In this document: piece after piece, positions 57,791 to 63,885 of the stretch
Layout of the letters: each line of letters starts with the position of its first letter
Numbering within the stretch: position 1 is the first letter of the stretch
NCBI GenBank assembly: GCA_016931625.1
Contig: JAFGEK010000145.1
Coordinates: forward strand, 1 to 63,885
DNA length: 63,885 nt
Source: Deltaproteobacteria bacterium
Lineage (GTDB): Bacteria > Myxococcota > XYA12-FULL-58-9 > JAFGEK01
Direction: 5' to 3'
Program-made: the position numbers and the translations under genes
The notes under the pieces: generated by a model
Seen by the model: the letters and a program-made list of their open reading frames with translations, nothing else
Databases searched by the model: none
What the model was told of the DNA's origin: nothing

Positions 57791-58126
57791 CGCTAATAGC
57801 GAATACGGCGAATTTTTCGAGCACTTTATTTTTTAGAGTTACGAGCTTTTATTGACTACAATAGTCCAAGAACAGCATTACATTATTGGCGCTCTACCTC
57901 AGGATTTGAAGTTGATCTTATTTTTGATGAACACGTGGCAATCGAAGTTAAGACAGCTAAACATATTACCGATAAACATTTAAAAGGGCTACGAACTTTA
58001 GCTGAAGAACGCCAAGTCAGGTGCTTCATCGTGGTATGTCAAGAAACGCGACCGCGGTTAATCGATGGCATTCATGTCATGCCGTGGCGTATGTTTCTAG
58101 ATGAATTATGGACCAATGGACTTTAA
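57784..58126 (+). pseudogene. C-terminal fragment of AAA ATPase with DUF4143
   Basis: Across a frameshift near 57830 the sequence reads EYGEFFEHFIF, then LELRAFIDYN, HYWRSTSGFEVDLIFD and EVKTAKHITDKHLKGL to a TAA at 58126. This is the C-terminal DUF4143 domain, with its D...ExK nuclease-like pattern, of the common ATP-binding protein family. The ATPase half is missing. Confidence 0.6.
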
Positions 58127-58174
58127 TTGAAGCCGCAGACACACTACTTACACGTAGTGAAATAATAACTAAAC

Positions 58175-58720
58175 TTACCAACTAATAACTACATGCAAGT
58201 TATCACGATCAAAGACATCCTTGCGATAGTTTGGCTCACTGCCATTGAGGCTCTCAAACGCGGCGAGGAGAAAACCGATGAGCAGCCCAAAATGCAGCGG
58301 CGATATAGTAGGGAATTTCGATAATGTAAAAACCCATTTACGCGACTTAGCGGAGCCATCGGCAGAAAGATCGCCAGTATCGTGATACTGACGCCATACT
58401 ATATTAGTCTTACGTACGATTGAATCGAAGCCCATATCCCAAAGCTTTTTATATAACCCGTGGAGTAGATGCCGACGACAAAGTTGCTTGCCAAATTCGA
58501 TATACTGGCGTTCGATCGGAATATTTGGCCAGAGCAACTTGAAACCAGGTGCCATCAAACGCTCGGTGTCTTCTATGGAAAGCTTGGTTGCTGGCAGAAG
58601 CGCAGTAAATAAAATTCTATCTTCAGAGCTAAGCTGCTGTAAATATGTCTCAAGCAGCTCAGTACGCTCGCCAAGCATTTCCCGTAAGACTATTACACCT
58701 GACCCTTTATATTTAGGCAT
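58175..58720 (-). CDS. Putative DUF2378-like protein
   Basis: GAGGAA precedes the start at 58720 by 6 bases and supports translation of this 181-residue protein. Its plan (GVIVLREMLGERTELL, LWPNIPIERQYIEFGKQL, IVWRQYHDTGDLS, SPLHFGLLIGFLLAAFESLN) recalls the paralogous DUF2378/TIGR02265 family of Myxococcota, distantly related to haem-NO-binding folds; this is a memory-based suggestion of low certainty. It lies in a region of gene decay but appears intact itself. Confidence 0.55.
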   Translation of the reverse strand: MPKYKGSGVIVLREMLGERTELLETYLQQLSSEDRILFTALLPATKLSIEDTERLMAPGFKLLWPNIPIERQYIEFGKQLCRRHLLHGLYKKLWDMGFDSIVRKTNIVWRQYHDTGDLSADGSAKSRKWVFTLSKFPTISPLHFGLLIGFLLAAFESLNGSEPNYRKDVFDRDNLHVVISW

Positions 58721-58762
58721 AACGCTTCCTCATTATACTTTCCGATTGGTCTCTGTTCAATA

Positions 58763-58945
58763 TCAATATTTTAAATTGTTGCCTGTTTCCACCATATAGC
58801 CGGAATTATCAAGCGCGTTAAAATAGATACGCTGATGGTCAGGGCCTTCGAATAGGTTTTGCCAGGTATCATTCACTTTTTTCTCAATATCTGCTTCGCT
58901 GTAACCCAGTTCTGCAAATATATTACGATATGTCTTTTTTTTCAT
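58763..58945 (-). pseudogene. N-terminal stub of a GH8 exo-oligoxylanase-like protein
   Basis: The 60-codon frame begins after AGGAG and reads YRNIFAELGYSEADIEKKVN, then DTWQNLFEGPDHQRIYF and GYMVETGNN. This is the opening of glycoside hydrolase family 8 reducing-end xylose-releasing enzymes. It stops three codons later, before the catalytic acids. The rest of the gene, about 320 codons, is gone. Confidence 0.6.
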
Positions 58946-59099
58946 ACTCCTGCCTCTCTTAAGATTTCTTTGTTTATTAGAAGTATTATTAATTATCTTA
59001 CCGATACCGATTAAAAACTCTTGGCGGCATTTATTTATCGGATCATGCTACCATTAAAGCTTTGTTACAGCTATAGAGGCATCATTTCGGAGGTTAATT

Positions 59100-59453
59100 A
59101 TGCCTACCCAGCCATCAAAAGATTTGCAGACATTTGTTAACCCCGCGCCAGAGCGCGATTACGAAATTCGTTTTGAAACCAATGAACTTACTTGTCTTTG
59201 TCCGATGACTGGTCAGCCGGATTTCGCAACTCTACGCATCAATTATATACCTGATAAATTATGCGTCGAGCTAAAAAGTCTCAAGCTATACATTTGGTCA
59301 TTTCGCGATGAAGGCCATTTTCATGAGGCTTTAACCAATCTTATTCTTGATGATTTAGTTAAATTGCTACACCCACGAAAAATGATAGTAGAAAGTGCCT
59401 TTAATATTCGCGGTGGTATCACCACAACCGTAATTGCCACTCATCAGGCTTAA
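59100..59453 (+). CDS. queF: NADPH-dependent preQ0 reductase
   Basis: GGAGG lies 6 bases before the ATG. The 117-residue type I QueF carries the nucleophilic Cys34 in LCPMTGQPD, Asp41, and the family motif [20 protein letters not shown]. It reduces the nitrile of preQ0 to the amine preQ1 on the way to queuosine. queD is 19 kb upstream. hemC starts 17 bases after its stop, so the two form one unit. Confidence 0.95.
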   Translation: MPTQPSKDLQTFVNPAPERDYEIRFETNELTCLCPMTGQPDFATLRINYIPDKLCVELKSLKLYIWSFRDEGHFHEALTNLILDDLVKLLHPRKMIVESAFNIRGGITTTVIATHQA

Positions 59454-59470
59454 GAAATTTTAATATTATT

Positions 59471-60376
59471 ATGTTTTCTCGTTTACGCATAGGTACTCGT
59501 GGCTCTCAGCTTGCACTATGGCAAGCAAACTATATTGCTGCGTCTCTTGGTGGTGAGCATGAAATTATTGTCATAAAAACTACGGGTGATAACTATCCTG
59601 ACGCAACATTAGATGCAACAACTGGTATTGGAATCTTTACTAAAGAAATTGAATATGCGTTGCTAAGCAATCAAATCGATGTTGCTGTACATTCATTTAA
59701 AGACTTACCGCTGATACAGCCTGCTGGTCTTAAAGTTGCGGCAATACCACCGCGTGGACCAGTCAATGATATCATCGTCACTCGTCACGATTGCCTAGCA
59801 GAAAATCAGCATTGGTCGCTTAAACAACATGCCAAAATCGGTACTAGTTCGCCACGTCGCCGTGCCCAGCTATATTATAAACGGCTAGATCTGCAACTTA
59901 TTGATCTGCGTGGCAATATAACCTCGCGAATAAATCGCGTCTTTAACGGTGAGCTTGACGCTGTTGTAGTTGCTGCTGCTGGTATTAATCGTTTACAACT
60001 ACAAAACGATATTGTAAATAATTCTGGTTTAATTATTTCATTACCGCTAAATGAATTTCTGCCCGCCCCTGCTCAAGGCGCACTTGCTCTTGAAATACGT
60101 GCTGATGATACGAACACAAAAACGCGCTTAGAAAAATTGCACGACCCAATAACTGCATTAGCCATAAATTCCGAACGTGCTTTGTTGGCTTGCCTAGGTG
60201 GTGGTTGCCAATTACCCCTTGGAGCTTATTGCAATTTTGCAAATGCAAATTTGCATTTGCATGCGGCATTAGCAAATACTGAATGTACTCGTTGTTACCA
60301 TGCAAAAGCAAGTGCTGCTACGATTAAAGAAGTTGTTGAACTAGTTTATGATTCGTTAAGTCATGTGAATGCATAA
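59471..60376 (+). CDS. hemC: Hydroxymethylbilane synthase (porphobilinogen deaminase)
   Basis: This 301-residue enzyme joins four porphobilinogens in tetrapyrrole synthesis. It opens RIGTRGSQLALWQAN, has the catalytic VHSFKDLP, the substrate-binding GTSSPRRRAQL and the cofactor-bearing Cys at about 246 in LGGGCQLPLG. No hemA, hemB or hemD is adjacent. The following tadA gene converges on it. Confidence 0.96.
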   Translation: MFSRLRIGTRGSQLALWQANYIAASLGGEHEIIVIKTTGDNYPDATLDATTGIGIFTKEIEYALLSNQIDVAVHSFKDLPLIQPAGLKVAAIPPRGPVNDIIVTRHDCLAENQHWSLKQHAKIGTSSPRRRAQLYYKRLDLQLIDLRGNITSRINRVFNGELDAVVVAAAGINRLQLQNDIVNNSGLIISLPLNEFLPAPAQGALALEIRADDTNTKTRLEKLHDPITALAINSERALLACLGGGCQLPLGAYCNFANANLHLHAALANTECTRCYHAKASAATIKEVVELVYDSLSHVNA

Positions 60377-60428
60377 ACAACCAAACTAACAAACTAACGC
60401 TTACTACAACAATTAAAATCTCTACAAA

Positions 60429-60911
60429 CTAATCGTGTTCTTCATTAAGAACTTTACTTCGCCTTGCAAAGAAAAATTCTCTAAGCAACAAAGCGCTCTC
60501 TTCTGCCATAACTCCCGCAACTATCTCAGCACGATGATTCAAACGCGGATCAGCAATTATATTATAGATACTGCCCGCAGCGCCTGCTCGCGGATCAGCA
60601 GCACCAAAAACCACACGATCAACACGGGCATTAACCACAGCACCAGCACACATTGGGCACGGCTCAAGCGTTACATATAAAGTGCATCCAAATAATCGCC
60701 AACGTCCAAGATTTGCCGCCGCTTGCCGCAATGCAAAAATCTCAGCATGCGCTAAAGGGTCATTATCGATCTCTCTTCGATTATTGCCACTTCCTACCAC
60801 TACATTATCACACACCACTAAGGCTCCAACTGGTACTTCACCATTAACCGCGGCAGCGCGAGCTAATGCCAATGCTTCAATCATCCATTTTTTATTATTA
60901 TTCATCTGCAT
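60429..60911 (-). CDS. tadA: tRNA adenosine(34) deaminase
   Basis: The 160-residue deaminase contains the zinc and proton-shuttle residues His55 and Glu57 in AHAEIFA and Cys85/Cys88 in PCPMCAG. It converts the wobble A34 of tRNA-Arg to inosine. The length and the C-terminal ...LLLREFFFARR tail match TadA. It is read opposite to both neighbours; the M23 gene starts 45 bases upstream of it in the other direction. Confidence 0.93.
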   Translation of the reverse strand: MQMNNNKKWMIEALALARAAAVNGEVPVGALVVCDNVVVGSGNNRREIDNDPLAHAEIFALRQAAANLGRWRLFGCTLYVTLEPCPMCAGAVVNARVDRVVFGAADPRAGAAGSIYNIIADPRLNHRAEIVAGVMAEESALLLREFFFARRSKVLNEEHD

Positions 60912-60956
60912 AGTATTAGCCTAACCACCCCTTTTTGAGCTAGGATTATAAGATAA

Positions 60957-61601
60957 ATGCGTCAAATGCTTTTATCCATATTCACTGCTATTGCAATAGT
61001 AGCCTGTGCCCAACCACGCGAAAAATTAGCTTGGCCATTTCCACCTGCACCACCAAAATCAATCCCTCATAATTCACCAACAGATCCGCCAAAAAACAAA
61101 GCTGCTATGGGCGGTGTTATGCATGAAACAGATGAAATTGATGGTGAACTTGATAATAATAATCTTGCTAATACATCAAGTGATTCTCAAACTGACGCTA
61201 CTCCAAATTTTCAATGGCCAATGATAGTAACTACTATTACTAGTCTTTTCGGCAACCGTATAGATCCCATCGACGGTAAACATCGCTTTCACAGCGGTAT
61301 AGATATTGACGGCAAATATGGCACATTGATTCGCGCTGCTGCATCTGGAACAATAGTCTTTACTGGTTGGGATCATGGACATGGAAGAAAAGTAGTCATT
61401 AAACATGCAGCAGGTTTTAGCACGAGTTATTCTCATCTTGCCCAAACCATCGCTTTACCCGGCACTCATGTAAAAGCTGGCGAAGTAATTGGTCAACTTG
61501 GCAATAGTGGCCGCAGCACTGGCTCACATTTGCATTTCGAAGTTAGACGATGGAATGTATTGCTCGATCCTTTGGATGTATTGGCCTCACCCGCAAAATA
61601 G
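60957..61601 (+). CDS. M23 family peptidoglycan peptidase lipoprotein
   Basis: This 214-residue protein has a signal peptide ending in a lipobox (AIAIVACAQ), a Pro-rich linker and an M23 (LytM) domain (about 85-210). The zinc ligands are seen in HRFHSGIDID and HLHFEVR, with SYSHLAQ between. With all ligands present it should be an active cell-wall endopeptidase rather than an EnvC/NlpD-type activator, held in the outer or inner membrane by lipid. Its TAG stop overlaps a degenerate repeat copy. Confidence 0.88.
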   Translation: MRQMLLSIFTAIAIVACAQPREKLAWPFPPAPPKSIPHNSPTDPPKNKAAMGGVMHETDEIDGELDNNNLANTSSDSQTDATPNFQWPMIVTTITSLFGNRIDPIDGKHRFHSGIDIDGKYGTLIRAAASGTIVFTGWDHGHGRKVVIKHAAGFSTSYSHLAQTIALPGTHVKAGEVIGQLGNSGRSTGSHLHFEVRRWNVLLDPLDVLASPAK

Positions 61602-61617
61602 GGCGTTCCCTAATTTT
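61597..61617. repeat. Degenerate GGGCGTTCCCTAA repeat between convergent genes
   Basis: TAGGGCGTTCCCTAATTTTA overlaps the TAG of the M23 gene and touches the TAA of the convergent gene at 61616. Two positions of the core differ, so membership in the repeat family is probable but not certain. Confidence 0.35.
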
Positions 61618-62779
61618 AATGTTTCTTTTGCGCTAATAATCGCCGTGCCTGATTAGCCACCGCAGTGCTAACATTTTTGCTCTTTGCTAACGCTCGCACA
61701 TCGGCCTCACGCAATAACGTTATCATTCGCATAGCTGTTGGCAGTGGTGTCTTGGGATTATTAACTAATGCGACTTTAACTCCATAAGGTCGCGATAATT
61801 CTTTTGAGGCTGAAATTATACGTATCACTTCATCACAAATTTGCCGGCTTTGTGATGCACTAACTACTTCTTGTTCGGTAATCCGTGGATTACGAATAGC
61901 GGCACTTGCTACTACTCGATTCATATCGCGAAGTAATATTGTACGAGCTTCTTTATTACCTTTTATCGCCAGAGCTACGCGTTGTGACATACCCAATGAG
62001 CCAATATACTTAAGCATCGGCATACGTTTTTGGGTTTCTTCATCTGAACCTTTTTCTTCATCAGTTTGATTGTTTATAGTTTCTTTACTATCAAGAATAT
62101 CTGCTACTACTTTTGCTCGTTCTTCAGAATCTGCATTATCCTGAATCAGCTCAGTGGCCATAGGTGGCAATTCAACTTTATCTGCTACCTCTAACATTTC
62201 TTTTGGTGAAAGGCGTGCCATTGCTTCAGCAAATTCAGGCATATCTTCATAAATAACACCAGCACGCACTAAAAAATCAAAAAGACGGTCGCGACTAGAA
62301 CGTAAGAGGTTTGGATTTTGTTTAATTGCACGCACAATTGCATCTGATCGCTGAGCTCGCTCTTGGTTATTGGCAATTATTTCGGCAATATGTTCTGGAA
62401 CACTTGCGGCAATTGCCGCAATAGCAGAATCAGGTGTATCTTTTAATAAAACCAACTTCTCAATCAACTCATATCGTTCATTTAGTAAACTAATAAGTAT
62501 AGTTAAGGCTGAACTTGGTAAACTAGCATCAAGTGCTGTGTTTATTATCTTTTCAGGTAATTTCCCTATTGAAATTTTTGCCGCATTGGCAATCTCATTA
62601 TTTTCATCTAAAGATAATCCGCATAATACAATAACCATTTCTCGCGGTGGCAAGGGTGCAATCCCCTTTGCCGCCATCATGCGTGCGGGTCCTGGTGAGT
62701 TTGGATCAAGATGTTTTTTATGTGGCTCCGCTAGACTAGCTTTTAACTCTGCAATACTCACTTGATTAACCTTTATCAA
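61616..62779 (-). CDS. Helical-repeat protein of unknown function
   Basis: The 387-residue protein is almost entirely alpha-helical with HEAT- or DUF2336-like repeated units (LPPREMVIVLCGLSLDENNE, NPNLLRSSRDRLFDFLVRAG, NPRITEQEVVSASQSRQICD). The middle has a charged disordered loop (about 230-260). There are no catalytic motifs. It starts inside the end of coaX by a 4-base overlap (ATGA), so the two are co-translated. A scaffold role is inference. Confidence 0.7.
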   Translation of the reverse strand: MIKVNQVSIAELKASLAEPHKKHLDPNSPGPARMMAAKGIAPLPPREMVIVLCGLSLDENNEIANAAKISIGKLPEKIINTALDASLPSSALTILISLLNERYELIEKLVLLKDTPDSAIAAIAASVPEHIAEIIANNQERAQRSDAIVRAIKQNPNLLRSSRDRLFDFLVRAGVIYEDMPEFAEAMARLSPKEMLEVADKVELPPMATELIQDNADSEERAKVVADILDSKETINNQTDEEKGSDEETQKRMPMLKYIGSLGMSQRVALAIKGNKEARTILLRDMNRVVASAAIRNPRITEQEVVSASQSRQICDEVIRIISASKELSRPYGVKVALVNNPKTPLPTAMRMITLLREADVRALAKSKNVSTAVANQARRLLAQKKH

Positions 62780-63561
62780 TTTTGATTAAACTCCCAAATA
62801 ATTCGCAGCCCGTCTAAAGTTAAAAATTCATCAACTGTTTCAATCTGTTTTGACTGTGAAGCAATGAGACGAGCTAAACCACCTGTTGCAATAATTCTGG
62901 GTGAAAATTTAAGCTCATTTTTAATACGTTCTATTAAACCGTCAACTAAAGCAACATATCCAAAAATGATACCTGATTGCATGCTAGTAATTGTATTATT
63001 GCCAATACTCGATTTCGGTGACTGTAATTCAATACGTGGTAACATAAAAGCGCGTGTATAAAGAGCTTCTGCCGCAATCATTATTCCAGGAGCGATGGCA
63101 CCGCCCAAAAATACTCCTTGTGGAGAAACCACATCAAAGGTTGTGGCAGTACCCAAATCGACAACAATAACACCAAATGGACCATTAGCGAGGGATTTAA
63201 ATCGCTCATAACCTGCAACACTGTTTACAACACGATCAGCACCAACATCATTAGGATTTTCATAACTTATTGTTATACCTAATTTCGTGGCCAAATTTAC
63301 CAGCAATGGCTTTATGCTAAAATGATTTTGGCACATATTAATGAATGTCTGCGTCAGTGGTGGTACAACACTTGCCATTATTATTGCAGAAATTTTTGCA
63401 GGATTAATATTATCCTCAGCCATCAGTTTCTGTAAAAGCTGGCTATAGTGATCACTTGATTGTGCGTGTTCTGATGCAATACGAAGATGATGGGTAAGTT
63501 TGCTTCCTTTATATAAGCCAAAAACTGTCTGGGAATTACCAATATCAATCGTAAGCAGCAT
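62776..63561 (-). CDS. coaX: Type III pantothenate kinase
   Basis: The 261-residue enzyme of the ASKHA fold phosphorylates pantothenate, the first step to CoA. It shows the N-terminal phosphate loop IDIGNSQTVFGLY, NDVGADRVVN, VVDLGTATTFDVV and GGAIAPGI. No biotin ligase gene (birA), a frequent neighbour, is present in the window. It is followed by the helical-repeat gene through an ATGA overlap. The upstream spacer carries the repeat at 63640. Confidence 0.94.
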   Translation of the reverse strand: MLLTIDIGNSQTVFGLYKGSKLTHHLRIASEHAQSSDHYSQLLQKLMAEDNINPAKISAIIMASVVPPLTQTFINMCQNHFSIKPLLVNLATKLGITISYENPNDVGADRVVNSVAGYERFKSLANGPFGVIVVDLGTATTFDVVSPQGVFLGGAIAPGIMIAAEALYTRAFMLPRIELQSPKSSIGNNTITSMQSGIIFGYVALVDGLIERIKNELKFSPRIIATGGLARLIASQSKQIETVDEFLTLDGLRIIWEFNQN

Positions 63562-63639
63562 GCCATCTTGACCTTATTACTTTAAAATATACTCGAACAA
63601 GAACAATTGAATAAAATAGCTTGAAAACATAACAGATAT

Positions 63640-63706
63640 CAGGGAGTGTCCCAAATTGTCACCTTTCGTGAATCTCTTAAGTCCAGCATTCAGGGACACC
63701 CCCTAA
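63640..63706. mobile_element. Short complete copy of the GGGGGTGTCCC element
   Basis: The left end AGGGAGTGTCCCAAAT and inverted right end TTCAGGGACACCCCCTAATT enclose about 30 bases that include TTTCGTGAATCTCT, a segment also present near the right end of the 183-bp copy (38813-38826). So this is an internally deleted form of that element. It lies about 80 bases upstream of coaX. Confidence 0.7.
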
Positions 63707-63712
63707 TTACAG

Positions 63713-63885
63713 CGCTTTTCAATCGTGTTGAGCTACTGCGAGCGTGTATACCTGCCTTGCGTTAAACAGCCTCGTCCCGCCGCTGCTCGAAATATGTTCA
63801 ATATTCCTGCGCTGCTTGGTCCTCGGGTGCTTAACTCGGCGACGGTCTACACACTCTCGTATACGCTCAACCCAATTGAAAAGCG
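63713..63885. repeat. 173-bp segment with 21-bp inverted ends
   Basis: CGCTTTTCAATCGTGTTGAGC (63713-63733) and the last 21 bases of the window are inverse complements at 18 of 21 positions. Just inside, GAGCGTGTATAC is matched by GTATACGCTC. The segment is richer in GC than its neighbourhood and has no gene. It is a large hairpin-forming repeat or a non-coding RNA; it may continue past the window. Confidence 0.6.

Overview
The window looks like chromosomal DNA of an AT-rich member of the Myxococcota or a related deltaproteobacterial lineage, probably uncultured. By eye the GC content is near 40%; I did not compute it. The lineage clues are a lipoprotein built of CGNG...E.CDG cysteine repeats, MJ0042-type zinc ribbons joined to membrane segments and TPRs, a DUF4388-like protein, a myxobacterial-type PilZ domain fused to Hsp70, a DUF3857/transglutaminase-like protein, and a possible DUF2378-like protein. 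No rRNA or CRISPR array was seen. One tRNA gene, tRNA-Thr(CGT), is present.

Layout. 0-10 kb: surface and secreted genes, namely a decayed WD40/propeller gene, a 1512-residue repeat protein with coiled coil, LysM-like and peptidoglycan-binding parts, a Cys-rich lipoprotein, and an SDR. 10.5-19.2 kb: a sugar nucleotidyltransferase, a membrane Fe-S oxidoreductase, a zinc-ribbon/TPR protein and the gatCAB operon. 19.3-26 kb: a lipoprotein, an EndoQ-UvrD fusion, several frameshifted remnants and a hicAB module with a clear operator palindrome. 25.95-32.1 kb: an island bounded by a 46-bp direct repeat of the 3' half of tRNA-Thr. It holds a type III-like Res helicase/nuclease, a Fic gene with an internal stop, a Mod-like protein that has apparently lost its catalytic core, an RHH protein and a truncated serine recombinase with a 26-bp dyad upstream.

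32-47.6 kb: a DUF3857 lipoprotein, an adenylate cyclase, a J-protein/Hsp70/partner cluster in which J-protein and partner share a module of about 45 residues, queD, gap, an HNH nuclease, and the PilZ-Hsp70 fusion followed by a DUF4388-TM-TPR protein. 47.7-57.2 kb: housekeeping and envelope genes (spoVR, epmA-trmB, zinc-ribbon/SH3 protein, M74 endopeptidase with LysM, glyA, rhomboid). 57.2-59 kb: a graveyard of gene remnants. 59-63.6 kb: queF-hemC, tadA, an M23 lipoprotein, a helical protein and coaX. The window ends in repeats.

Two themes stand out. First, a short repeat with core GGGGGTGTCCCTAA recurs at least eight times, mostly abutting stop codons, twice as complete elements with inverted ends. 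Second, gene decay is concentrated at 0.4-2.8, 19-26 and 57-59 kb and inside the tRNA-bounded island, which marks these as the plastic parts. All calls come from reading the sequence and from remembered family features; no database search was run.
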